Assembly (NCBI RefSeq): GCF_030159995.1
Contig: NZ_BSNM01000015.1
Span: forward strand, 186,001 to 250,000
Length of the DNA: 64,000 bases
From: Litoribrevibacter albus
GTDB taxonomy: Bacteria > Pseudomonadota > Gammaproteobacteria > Pseudomonadales > Litoribrevibacteraceae
Reading direction: 5' to 3'
The notes under the pieces are model-generated. The model did not search any database. It saw nothing but the letters and a program-made list of their open reading frames with translations, and had not been told where the DNA came from. Positions 1 through 8,199 of the stretch are shown piece by piece; within the stretch, counting starts at the first letter, position 1, and every line of letters begins with the position of its first letter. The translations under genes were made by a program, and so were the position numbers.

Positions 1-1
1 G

Positions 2-205
2 CGTCAGCGTTTGGCTCGTCACGATACTAGTTACCAAAACATTGTAAATGCTGTGTTAAAAGAGAAAGCCTGTCACTTTCTGGGCGATCACAGACTTTCA
101 GTGGATGACGTTGCCAGCCGGTTAGGCTATAGCGACAGTGCTAATTTCCGACGTGCTTTTAAGCGTTGGACTGGAAAAGCACCAAGCGAATACCGCCGTT
201 GCTAA
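2..205 (+). CDS. AraC-family transcriptional regulator, C-terminal fragment
   Basis: The reading frame is open to the left window edge, so only the last 67 or so residues are present. They form the second helix-turn-helix half of an AraC/XylS DNA-binding domain: the run LSVDDVASRLGYSDSANFRR, then a phenylalanine-lysine-arginine-tryptophan stretch and G-K-A-P-S-E-Y-R-R at the C-terminus, which is the family signature. In such regulators this half contacts the DNA and the missing N-terminal part senses an effector. The target cannot be told from this fragment. A strong hairpin terminator follows 31 bases after the stop codon. Confidence 0.88.
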   Translation, partial: RQRLARHDTSYQNIVNAVLKEKACHFLGDHRLSVDDVASRLGYSDSANFRRAFKRWTGKAPSEYRRC

Positions 206-231
206 TTCGAGTTAGATCGGCTGATTTTTCT

Positions 232-957
232 CTAAGGAGCGCAGCGTGCTGCGCTCTTTTCAATCAGTTTAACGATGTTAGATTGTCGAGCTATGAACTG
301 ATGTCCGAGATATAAACCGAGTGGTTTTGATTTGGCGACAAGAACGTTAAATTGAGTATCTTCGCTCTCTTGGGTGCTGTTTAAATACTCGTTGTACATA
401 GCGCCAGTGGCGAGCACATAATCCAGGCGTCCTGCCTTTAATAACTCAAAAAGTGGTGTGCTGTGGGTGTTGGTTATCACTTTATAGCCAGGCTTTTGAG
501 AAATCCATTGGTGCATGTTTGTCCCCAGAACAACCCCTATGGTTTGGTCATGTTCTGCAGGTGTTCCGTCTTCATTTAAGTTCATTTCTACATCTTGTGG
601 CACATACCAATGCCAAAAGCTGTGTAATAGTGGCCCGATATATGTGGCGAATTGATCCCGTTTCTCATTTTGAGAACCGACAAAGAAGCCATCATATTCA
701 CCCGTCGAAACCAGATCCTGAGCGCGTTTCCAGGGTAAAACATCAATGCTGAATCGTAACCCGGATTCATGCTCAATACATCGAATGGCATTCATGCCTG
801 ATCCGATAAGGTTTCCTGCTTCATCATAGCTTTGATAGGGCTCAATAAGGGCCGTTGCGAGCTTTATTTCTAAGGTTGTGGGAGACGGCTCAATGGCGTG
901 AACTGCGTTCATACATATCAGTAGGCTCAGCACTGTAAGAATTCTGCGACGCTTCAT
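232..957 (-). CDS. Periplasmic solute-binding protein, amino-acid-binding (SBP_bac_3) type
   Basis: The 241-residue protein starts with a charged stretch (MKRRR) and a hydrophobic core ending in N-A-V-H-A, a Sec signal peptide with likely cleavage near residue 22. The mature part resembles the type-3 extracellular solute-binding fold: an early A-T-A-L-I-E-P-Y-Q-S-Y-D-E-A-G stretch, then L-P-W-K-R-A and Y-D-G-F-F-V. Proteins of this kind either feed amino-acid ABC transporters or act as stand-alone periplasmic sensors or enzymes. No permease or ATPase gene is next to it, so it looks like an orphan binding protein. The substrate is unknown. The gene at 18781-19557 belongs to the same broad family. 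Confidence 0.75.
   Translation of the reverse strand: MKRRRILTVLSLLICMNAVHAIEPSPTTLEIKLATALIEPYQSYDEAGNLIGSGMNAIRCIEHESGLRFSIDVLPWKRAQDLVSTGEYDGFFVGSQNEKRDQFATYIGPLLHSFWHWYVPQDVEMNLNEDGTPAEHDQTIGVVLGTNMHQWISQKPGYKVITNTHSTPLFELLKAGRLDYVLATGAMYNEYLNSTQESEDTQFNVLVAKSKPLGLYLGHQFIARQSNIVKLIEKSAARCAP
237..260 (+). terminator. Intrinsic terminator of the AraC-type gene
   Basis: GAGCGCAG (237-244) and CTGCGCTC (249-256) form an 8-bp GC-rich stem with a 4-base loop, followed by four T. It ends the + strand regulator. The same bases encode the last residues of the convergent gene at 232-957, so terminator and coding sequence overlap. Confidence 0.8.
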
Positions 958-1067
958 AAAGACCGAATGCCCTATGCAATATAATCAATAGGTTAAAAAA
1001 TGTTCTTTAAGCAGTATGGCAGGCTTTTTTGAAATTCAAAAGAGATAATGCGGAGGAGGAAATGGAT

Positions 1068-1087
1068 AGGCGCTCAAGGGAGCGCCT
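1068..1087. other. GC-rich hairpin behind the RND pump gene
   Basis: AGGCGCTC (1068-1075) and GAGCGCCT (1080-1087) form a perfect 8-bp stem with a 4-base loop, 8 bases beyond the stop of the minus-strand pump gene. No T-run follows on either strand, so it may protect an mRNA end rather than terminate by itself. Confidence 0.5.
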
Positions 1088-1094
1088 GGTGGGA

Positions 1095-4000
1095 TTATTC
1101 TTCTCTAATTTGTGGTTTTTCCATGTGAATGAAGAAAGCCAACAATGCAGGAATCACAAACAAGGTCAGAAGGGTGGAGAGTGCTAATCCACCCAGAATG
1201 ACACTTCCCAACCCTCGATAAATTTCACTGCCCGCTCCGGTAGCAATCACCAGAGGGAAGAGACCAAACAAGCTGGTGGTGGTACTCATGAAAATTGGTC
1301 GAATTCGTGTTCTGACAGACCACAAAATTGCTGTGATGTTGTCCATTCCGTTGAAACGCACATTATTTAAGGACTGATGCACAATCAGAATGGCGTTGTT
1401 CACAACGGTACCGACCAGAATGACGAAGCCAAGCATCACTAATATGTCGAACGGTTGTGGTGCCACAAACTGATTAACCAGCGACAAACCAATAAAACCA
1501 CCCGCCGCTGCCAATGGCACAGATACCAGAATGATCAGAGGGTACAGGTAATTGGAAAACAGGGCTGACATCAACAGATAAGTAATCAAAATAGCCAGAA
1601 TGAAATTCCACTGAAGGGATTCTTTGGTTTCCGTCAGTTTATCTGCGTTACCGCCAACGGTGATTTCAACGGCGTCCAGTAGCCCTTTGTCCTGTACTGA
1701 TGGCACTAACTTCTGGCTGATCAGTTCCAGTGCGGTTTGCAGTGGCATTTCCGGTGGCGGCGTTACTTGCAACGTCACAGTTCGCTTACGCTCCCGGTGA
1801 TTAATTTGTGGCACCCCGGTGGTGTAACTCAACTCGGCCACATCACCAATTCGAACCAATTGGCCGTAGTTGTTGACGATGTGTTTGTCGAGAATGTCTT
1901 CTGGTGACGTCACTTTCGCTTCGTCAGAGCGGAGAACCAGATCAATTTCCTTTTTGCCATCCGGTTTGTATTCACTGATTTTTCGGCCATCCATAATGAT
2001 GTCGATGTACGTACCAAGACTGGTTTCATCCAGACCATTGGCGAGCAGCTTATTGCGATCCGGCAGAATACGAGCTTCCGGGTAGGAAATTTCCAACGAT
2101 GGCATCGGGCGGATTTGTGCGCCCTGAATGGCACCGGCCAGAGTGCCATAAAGCACACGCGCGGCATTGACGATTTCTTCGTTGTCTTCACCTGAGACAT
2201 TCACGTCGATGCTTCGCCCTTTACCAATACCATTTTCGAAAATACCGGCTTGCAAGCTAACGCCAAACATATCCGGGATGGATTGCATCACCCGGTTAAA
2301 CAAAGGCATCAGTTCTTTAGCACGGGTTTCGTGAGCGCTTAACCCACCGAACAAGGTTAAGCTGTCATGGCTGACGAAGAACAGTTGCTTGATTTGTGGA
2401 AAGCCTTCGACGTTGTCTTCTTCAATGTAAGGCTTTAGTTCGTCATAGACGTACTCTGAAATCTGCTCTCGTTTTTCAACGGAATACCCTGGTGGCGGCA
2501 CCAGAATATTCAGAATCAAGTTTCGGTTTCCTTGCGGTAAGTATTCGGCTTTTGGTAGTAGCCACATAGTGACTAAATAGGAACCGGCAACAAACACTAA
2601 TACGGTAGCAAGACGTGACACCGGAGATTTAAGTGTCAGTTCTGACAAAATCATGATGGTGCGAACAAATCTGTTACCTTGGTGCAGCTTTACCGGACGC
2701 TCGTGTTCATCGGCTCGATGGGATTTATGATCAGAACGGGCATAGAAACGACGAATAATCGTTGGGATCACAGAGATCGACACCACCAGACTGAATATGA
2801 TCGAGGCGGTAATGGCGATAGCGATGTCTCTGAACAATTGTCCTGCTTCTTCTTCGATAAAAAGTACCGGTAAGAACACCGCAACCGTGGTGACCGTCGA
2901 GGCAAGCACTGCGCCCCAGACTTCATTGGTACCATCAAAGGCGGCTTTAAAGGCACTTTTTCCCATGCGACGATGACGATCAATGTTTTCCAGAACCACG
3001 ATGGAGTTGTCCACCAGCATTCCGACTGCAAATGAAATACCTGCCAGACTCACTACGTTGATTGAGCGTTCACCGAGGTAGAGGAAGATGAAGGTGCCCA
3101 TCGCAGACACCGGGATGGCGATGGCGACCGTAATGGTGGATGAAATCGAACGTAGGAACAGTAATAACACGGCAATGGCCAGTAATGCACCGATCACCAA
3201 GTTGATCTGAACCATCTCAATGGCGGTGTTGATGTATGGCGTTTGATCGTAGACCCAATCGAAGTAGAGTCCGTGTTGTGCCAGTACGGTGTCGTTGATT
3301 TCATTGACCACTTTTCTTACGCGACGTGTTAGGTCTAATACGTTGGCGCCAGACTCTTTGCGAACCCCGACAATGATCATTGGCATGCCGTTGTGCAACA
3401 CGGCATCGGTTTTAGGTTCATAACCAATGCGAGCTTCGGCCACATCGGCGACCGTGATTCGGTAGAAGCCATCGTCTCGAATAGGGAGTGATTCCACATC
3501 TTCAGGCGATTGGAATTCAGAAAGTGTTCGGATTCGGTAATTACGTCGGCTAATCCCCTGAACACCCGCTGAAGTGGTTTTATTACCGCGCTGAATACGT
3601 TGAGATAATTCATCAATGGTCAGTTGGTTGTTCGCCAGTGCCGTGGTGTCGACAACCACTTCCAATTGCTCTTCGGTGCCGCCCAGAACGAAGAGCGAGC
3701 CAACACCATCGACCCGCTCTAAACGTGCGCGCACTTCATTTTCGAAGAAGGTACGTTCCTTACGAATGTCGCGGTAGGGCTCTTCCTTTTTCTTAAACAT
3801 CATCCAGATAATCGGAGAGCTGTCTGCGCCGGAAGTATTAATCACGGGCTTGAGGGCGTTTTCAGGGTAGCTGGACACCTCATTGAGCTTGTTAGAAACC
3901 AGCATGTTGGCCGTGTTCAGCGAGGTGCCAACCTTAAAGGTCATGGTGACTTCACCATAGTCGTTATAGCTGGCACTCTCTAACAGGAGCAGACCTTGAA

Positions 4001-4220
4001 CACTTTTAAGAACTTCTTCCTGTGGTTCAATGATTTCTTTTTCGATTTCGTAGGGGCTGGCGCCGGCCCAGGTGGTACGTACAGTGATTTGCGGTTGTTC
4101 CACATCGGGCGTGAGCTGAATCGGTAACTGAAGCAAGCTCACGATGCCGAACATCACCACCAGAATGACCGAGGATATAGTGGCAACGGGATGTTTAATG
4201 GATTGACTGATGAGTGACAT
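1095..4220 (-). CDS. RND-family efflux pump permease (AcrB/HAE1-like)
   Basis: About 1041 residues, the normal size for an inner-membrane RND pump that expels drugs or other hydrophobic compounds by proton antiport. It has the two-fold RND layout: one transmembrane helix near the N-terminus, a large periplasmic loop, a helix bundle around residues 335-490, a second large loop and a C-terminal helix bundle. The start is set at 4220 (MSLISQ) because AAAGGAA lies 6 bases upstream; a TTG 18 bases further out has no ribosome site. It follows the adaptor gene by 35 bases and must be co-transcribed. In the helix that holds the AcrB proton pair D407-D408 this protein has D-N, and the AcrB K940 position is N (V-V-N-N-A-I-L). 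The equivalent of R971 (R-I-R-P) is kept. It belongs to a divergent branch of RND pumps; the substrate is unknown. Confidence 0.93.
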   Translation of the reverse strand: MSLISQSIKHPVATISSVILVVMFGIVSLLQLPIQLTPDVEQPQITVRTTWAGASPYEIEKEIIEPQEEVLKSVQGLLLLESASYNDYGEVTMTFKVGTSLNTANMLVSNKLNEVSSYPENALKPVINTSGADSSPIIWMMFKKKEEPYRDIRKERTFFENEVRARLERVDGVGSLFVLGGTEEQLEVVVDTTALANNQLTIDELSQRIQRGNKTTSAGVQGISRRNYRIRTLSEFQSPEDVESLPIRDDGFYRITVADVAEARIGYEPKTDAVLHNGMPMIIVGVRKESGANVLDLTRRVRKVVNEINDTVLAQHGLYFDWVYDQTPYINTAIEMVQINLVIGALLAIAVLLLFLRSISSTITVAIAIPVSAMGTFIFLYLGERSINVVSLAGISFAVGMLVDNSIVVLENIDRHRRMGKSAFKAAFDGTNEVWGAVLASTVTTVAVFLPVLFIEEEAGQLFRDIAIAITASIIFSLVVSISVIPTIIRRFYARSDHKSHRADEHERPVKLHQGNRFVRTIMILSELTLKSPVSRLATVLVFVAGSYLVTMWLLPKAEYLPQGNRNLILNILVPPPGYSVEKREQISEYVYDELKPYIEEDNVEGFPQIKQLFFVSHDSLTLFGGLSAHETRAKELMPLFNRVMQSIPDMFGVSLQAGIFENGIGKGRSIDVNVSGEDNEEIVNAARVLYGTLAGAIQGAQIRPMPSLEISYPEARILPDRNKLLANGLDETSLGTYIDIIMDGRKISEYKPDGKKEIDLVLRSDEAKVTSPEDILDKHIVNNYGQLVRIGDVAELSYTTGVPQINHRERKRTVTLQVTPPPEMPLQTALELISQKLVPSVQDKGLLDAVEITVGGNADKLTETKESLQWNFILAILITYLLMSALFSNYLYPLIILVSVPLAAAGGFIGLSLVNQFVAPQPFDILVMLGFVILVGTVVNNAILIVHQSLNNVRFNGMDNITAILWSVRTRIRPIFMSTTTSLFGLFPLVIATGAGSEIYRGLGSVILGGLALSTLLTLFVIPALLAFFIHMEKPQIREE

Positions 4221-4255
4221 ATAAATTCCTTTATCCAATCGTCAAACGAGGGTGA

Positions 4256-5374
4256 TTACTTTTGAATTACGATTGGTTGATCCGGTCTAAGCCGATCGTT
4301 GCCTTTGATCACCACACGGCTACCGGCTTTTAACAGACCTGGTCGGATGGCGACGATTTCTCCATATCGGCCCGAGATATCCACAGGAACAATTTGCGCT
4401 TGCTGAGAGCCGTCGTCATTGGTTTTGACCGTATACACAAACTCTTTGCCCTGATGTTGGACTAAGGCGTCTCTGGGAAGCGTCAGGGCTTTGCGTTTGT
4501 CGGAAGTCGCCACAGATACTTTTACCGACATGTTGCGAATGAAAGAAGGTTGGTAATCAATCTTAACTTTCAAAGGAACGCTTTTGGTACGAAGGTCGGC
4601 GACTGGTACTGTGCTGTCGAGAACACCTTCTACTTCCATATCCAAAGCAGGAATCATCACGCTGGTATTGCTGCCTAAATGAACATAGCGAAGATAGCGT
4701 TCTGGAACGCTGACCAAGGCAATGGTGTCGCTTAACTTGGCTAGAGTCACTATCGGATCTGCCTGGCCTAGCCATTCACCAGGGTGTTTGTGTTTAGCAA
4801 GAATTAACCCGTCGAATTGAGCTTTGATTTCGCTCTTACGAATTAAGATGTTCAGGCGTTCTACCTGATGCAATAAACGCTGACGGTTAGCTAGGTTAGC
4901 TTTTAAACTGAATTCCAGGTTTTCTAACGCCCGCTTACTTTCAAAGCTGGTTTTAAGTAATTTGTTAGAGCGCTCAATGTCTTTTTCAATACGAGCCTGT
5001 TCTGCTTTTAGAGCATCAATCTCAGAACCTTTTACCTTAATGTCTTGTTGTAATAAATCGGTGTTCAACCGCGCAATGATCTGACCCTTTTTGACCTTAT
5101 CGCCTTCATTAAAATAGATCTCGGAAATAATGCCGGTCTGCTCACTGGTAATCAGACTGCTGGTATTGAAATCAATGATGCCTGGGATACTGGTGGTATC
5201 CGCTAGTTCTTGAGAACTCACCACGGTCACGACCACTTTTGCAGGCGGTGGCGTATTTGCCTGAAGTAGCGTAGCCATCAGAAGAAGAGCAAAGCCAATA
5301 CACCATTTCGCTGAACGAACTTGTGACTGGAATAGTCGGTAGCTGTAGAAGGTTAGGGAAGTGCTGGCAGTCAT
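4256..5374 (-). CDS. RND efflux periplasmic adaptor (membrane fusion protein)
   Basis: This 372-residue protein has an N-terminal hydrophobic export segment (about residues 24-40, ending L-L-Q-A). A beta-barrel/lipoyl half-motif follows (Y-F-N-E-G-D-K-V-K-K-G-Q), then a helical hairpin rich in K, E, L and R around residues 115-185. A second lipoyl half (K-A-Q-F-D-G-L-I) and C-terminal beta domains complete it. This is the HlyD/AcrA adaptor plan. It bridges the inner-membrane pump encoded 35 bases downstream to an outer-membrane channel. No channel gene is in the window, so a TolC-type protein from elsewhere is presumably used. The ribosome site before 5374 is weak (AGAGAT). A palindrome lies 45 bases upstream. 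Confidence 0.92.
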   Translation of the reverse strand: MTASTSLTFYSYRLFQSQVRSAKWCIGFALLLMATLLQANTPPPAKVVVTVVSSQELADTTSIPGIIDFNTSSLITSEQTGIISEIYFNEGDKVKKGQIIARLNTDLLQQDIKVKGSEIDALKAEQARIEKDIERSNKLLKTSFESKRALENLEFSLKANLANRQRLLHQVERLNILIRKSEIKAQFDGLILAKHKHPGEWLGQADPIVTLAKLSDTIALVSVPERYLRYVHLGSNTSVMIPALDMEVEGVLDSTVPVADLRTKSVPLKVKIDYQPSFIRNMSVKVSVATSDKRKALTLPRDALVQHQGKEFVYTVKTNDDGSQQAQIVPVDISGRYGEIVAIRPGLLKAGSRVVIKGNDRLRPDQPIVIQK

Positions 5375-5418
5375 TTTTTATCTCTTTTTTATAGGCATTA
5401 TTTTGAGGCGCTTGGCCT

Positions 5419-5436
5419 ATTAAACATACGTTTAAT
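5419..5436 (-). promoter_or_regulatory. Candidate operator upstream of the efflux operon
   Basis: ATTAAAC (5419-5425) and GTTTAAT (5430-5436) form a perfect inverted repeat around four bases, 45 bases upstream of the adaptor start. Palindromes of this size are typical operators of TetR-type efflux repressors. No regulator gene is adjacent, so the binding protein is unknown. Confidence 0.45.
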
Positions 5437-5664
5437 TTTGGTTGATGGCATAGTCTAAGGGCTTTGATAACTTGCCACAATTGAGAAAATTGATCATCTA
5501 GATGAATTTCAGTCATGTATAGAGATTATGGGCGATTGTGTGGCCTGTACAGTGTGGTTTTTGACTTTCAGAGACTGTTTTTAGATGAACGGGAATGATC
5601 TGGTATGAGGGGGAAATCAGTGCAAATGAAATTGATGACAGAACAGGGATATTTATTCGGACAA

Positions 5665-5698
5665 GAAAAAAGCCCAGCTCCTTACGAAGCTGGGCTTT
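5665..5698 (-). terminator. Intrinsic terminator of tRNA-Thr
   Basis: On the minus strand AAGCCCAGCT and AGCTGGGCTT pair (arms 5688-5697 and 5670-5679) and are followed by a run of T. It lies directly behind the tRNA 3' end. Confidence 0.88.
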
Positions 5699-5703
5699 AA
5701 ATC

Positions 5704-5779
<76 letters not shown>

Positions 5780-6153
5780 GAATGTGCTGAGCATTATATG
5801 TATAAAAATTGGGTTGTCTACATTTTTTTATTACTTTTTTCTTTTTTTCTTAATCGATTGATTAATCTACTCGGCTTGGCGAAAATCTAGGCTGTTGATA
5901 AGGGAGATCTCCCTTATCAACTGTGGCAATAAAGTGAAACGTCTCAGTAAGGCATCGCCTTCACTCAGCAAAATCGCTAAAATTGCCAGCTCTGAGGTCC
6001 CCTATAACTATAAGCTCGATAATAAAGGCCGACGTCCTCTGGTGTAGTGGGTGACATTACGGTCTGACTGGCAGCCAAGCTCGCTGAAAAATCCGACCTC
6101 GTATTGGATGGAAAGAATTTTAGATTCAGTATCCATTTTAATTTGGAAGCTTC
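5780..6153. other. Intergenic region between tRNA-Thr and the UbiB-type gene
   Basis: These 374 bases hold T-rich sequence next to the tRNA, the 28-bp palindrome and the leader of the gene at 6154. A short minus-strand reading frame across 5977-6177 has no recognisable protein features and overlaps the next gene, so I do not accept it. No other gene or RNA is recognised. Confidence 0.6.
5894..5921. repeat. Perfect 28-bp palindrome
   Basis: The 14 bases GTTGATAAGGGAGA are followed at once by their exact reverse complement, with no spacer. There is no T-run, so it does not look like a terminator. It lies 114 bases upstream of the tRNA 5' end (the tRNA is read leftward) and 232 bases upstream of the kinase-like gene. 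A dimeric repressor site or a replication/recombination site are options; nothing in the sequence decides. Confidence 0.8.
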
Positions 6154-7572
6154 ATGGCCAAAAAAACAAAAAAGCACGTAGAAAAGATTCGAACAGGAAG
6201 TTTTGAGCGTAAGTTCTTAATGGCAAAGGCCGGGCTGGTTGCGGGTACTCGCTATGCCTCTAAAAGCGCCGGAGCGATGTTAAAACGGCAAGATCAACGT
6301 CGTAAGGCCCACAAGCGCGCTTTATCTCAAGAAGCTCATTATCTGGTTGAAGAATTAGGAAAGCTTAAAGGCAGTGTCGTTAAGATCGGTCAAATGATGG
6401 CGCTTTATGGTGAGCTATTTTTGCCTGAAGAAATAACAGACGCATTGCATACGTTAGAAGAAGACACTACACCGGTTGCCTGGACAACCATTCATCATGC
6501 GCTGATTACTGAATTAGGCTCGGAACGTTTGATGGAACTGGAGATTGATCCTGTTCCATTAGGTGCTGCTTCTCTGGGGCAAGTTCATAAAGCCGTTAGA
6601 AAATCTGATGGCAAAGTGGTGTGTTTGAAAGTCCAATACCCTGGCGTTGCTGAAGCCATTGATAGTGATTTAAGTTCCGTTGCATCTTTATTAAAGTTGA
6701 CTCGATCCATTCAAATGGGGAAGGATTTTGACCAGTGGTTCAATGAAATTCGTTTCATGATGCACCGGGAAGTGGATTACTACGAAGAAGCACATACCAC
6801 CAAAAAGTTTCGTCAGCTGTTGGCTAATGACCCTCGTTATGTCGTTCCAGAGGTCATTGATCGATATTCTACAGGATCAGTTTTGTGTACCAGTTTTGAA
6901 GAAGGTCTGACGGTGAATTCGGATTCGGTGTTAGGGCTGACTTTGGAGCGCAGAAATCACATTGCAAAATCGGCACTGGATCTGTTGTTTAAGGAACTCT
7001 TTGTTTGGAAAGAGATGCAGACTGATCCGAACTTTGGTAACTATCGAATTCGTTTGTCTGAGGATGGAAAGTCCGACCAATTGGTCTTACTGGATTTTGG
7101 CGCAGTGCGTTCGTTTGATGATTCGGTGATGAAGCCGGTTCAGTTGATGATCAAAGGCGGTTATTTACGGGATAAGAAACGAGTATTGGAAGGGGCCATT
7201 GCTGTTAATTTCATGCAGGATTATTTCCCGCCGAAAGTTCTTAATGCCTTTACTGAGATTGTCTATGATCTGGTTGAACCATTTGCAAACGGTCAACATC
7301 CACCACCTGCGTTTGCGCTCAACCAGTACGGTGAATATTGTTGGTCTTTGAGTGATCTTCCGGCCCGGGTTGCCCGCAAAGCAACTATTTCAGCGGTGTC
7401 TAAGCATTTCAATATGCCGCCAAAAGAGTTTCTGTTTTTACAGAGGAAATTGGTGGGCGTCTACACCATGATCTCTGTGCTGAATGCCGAATTTAACGGG
7501 CAAGATGTGTTCGATCCGTATTTCGAATTACTGGCTGATCATGTTTCACAGGAAGAGTTTCAAGAAGCGTAA
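6154..7572 (+). CDS. ABC1/UbiB-family atypical kinase (AarF domain)
   Basis: This 472-residue protein belongs to the ABC1/ADCK/UbiB protein-kinase-like family, whose members support ubiquinone or other isoprenoid-lipid metabolism. The family's own K-x-G-Q motif is KIGQ at 77-80. The alanine-rich loop is P-L-G-A-A-S-L-G-Q at 135-143 and the likely ATP-site lysine is K159. The catalytic-loop variant D-P-N-F-G-N is at 291-296 and the metal-binding D-F-G at 314-316. Unlike E. coli UbiB there is no C-terminal transmembrane pair, and ubiE/ubiJ are not adjacent, so it is probably not the housekeeping ubiB. GGAAG precedes the ATG. It is transcribed alone and converges on the next gene. Confidence 0.88.
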   Translation: MAKKTKKHVEKIRTGSFERKFLMAKAGLVAGTRYASKSAGAMLKRQDQRRKAHKRALSQEAHYLVEELGKLKGSVVKIGQMMALYGELFLPEEITDALHTLEEDTTPVAWTTIHHALITELGSERLMELEIDPVPLGAASLGQVHKAVRKSDGKVVCLKVQYPGVAEAIDSDLSSVASLLKLTRSIQMGKDFDQWFNEIRFMMHREVDYYEEAHTTKKFRQLLANDPRYVVPEVIDRYSTGSVLCTSFEEGLTVNSDSVLGLTLERRNHIAKSALDLLFKELFVWKEMQTDPNFGNYRIRLSEDGKSDQLVLLDFGAVRSFDDSVMKPVQLMIKGGYLRDKKRVLEGAIAVNFMQDYFPPKVLNAFTEIVYDLVEPFANGQHPPPAFALNQYGEYCWSLSDLPARVARKATISAVSKHFNMPPKEFLFLQRKLVGVYTMISVLNAEFNGQDVFDPYFELLADHVSQEEFQEA

Positions 7573-7577
7573 TTTTT

Positions 7578-7606
7578 GATTGTGGAACAGTGGGAAACAA
7601 TCTTTT
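7578..7606 (+). terminator. Weak terminator candidate
   Basis: GATTGT (7578-7583) and ACAATC (7597-7602) form a 6-bp stem followed by four T, just behind the kinase-like gene. The loop is long, so efficiency is doubtful. Confidence 0.35.
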
Positions 7607-7624
7607 GGTGTTCGTTACATAAAA

Positions 7625-8023
7625 TCACCACAAAGGTTGTTTCTCCTCTCGTAACCAACTCAATGCTTCATCCATCGACTCGAAAAAGCGCGCCTCGCCT
7701 GAAATAAACCAGGTGCCTATTTTGGCGGCATACTCCTGCCATTTTTTATTTCCATAGATCGCAATCTTGGCGAATTCATTACCGTGACTGAGGCCCAGTT
7801 TCAGATCGTCCCAGGCGGCTCTTAATTCCCAGCCTTCAAGCTCTGTGGCGTCGACATAAAAATTAATGTGCGGGTGATCAATGCCTTTAATGGCAGACTC
7901 CAACATAGGAACGATGTGTTGGTAATCTTGATGGGTGAGTTTTCCCTGTACTTTGAGGGTAAACAGAATCTCGTCTTCGATGCGTTCAACGCCAATTGAC
8001 ATGCCGTGTCGGATAGTGTTCAT
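7625..8023 (-). CDS. SpoIIAA-like (STAS-like) protein
   Basis: A 132-residue soluble protein of the SpoIIAA-like family found in many proteobacteria. Recognition rests on the overall pattern: an early beta strand (I-L-F-T-L-K-V-Q-G-K-L-T), D-Y-Q-H-I-V-P-M-L, N-F-Y-V-D-A-T, W-E-L-R-A-A-W-D-D, and a C-terminal W-L-R-E. The fold resembles the anti-sigma-factor antagonist STAS fold, but these proteins lack a proven phosphorylation switch and their role is unknown; membrane or lipid interaction has been suggested for relatives. It is monocistronic and convergent with the upstream kinase-like gene. Confidence 0.75.
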   Translation of the reverse strand: MNTIRHGMSIGVERIEDEILFTLKVQGKLTHQDYQHIVPMLESAIKGIDHPHINFYVDATELEGWELRAAWDDLKLGLSHGNEFAKIAIYGNKKWQEYAAKIGTWFISGEARFFESMDEALSWLREEKQPLW

Positions 8024-8199
8024 GATGGTTCCAACGTACGCTTTCAGTGAATTCTCAGTAAAAATTATGACTCTGTTTTAACTATAGAAGGTTCCGGTTA
8101 AATTGATAGGTTTCATCTAAAAACTTGTTATCTTGATCAGCATTTTATGTTCTACAATAGCAGGCTTTATTACACCTCCTTATTGATAGGCTCCTCCCC

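Noticed and set aside
5977-6177. 66-codon minus-strand frame upstream of the UbiB-type gene
   Set aside because: No recognisable features, no ribosome site, overlaps a certain gene.
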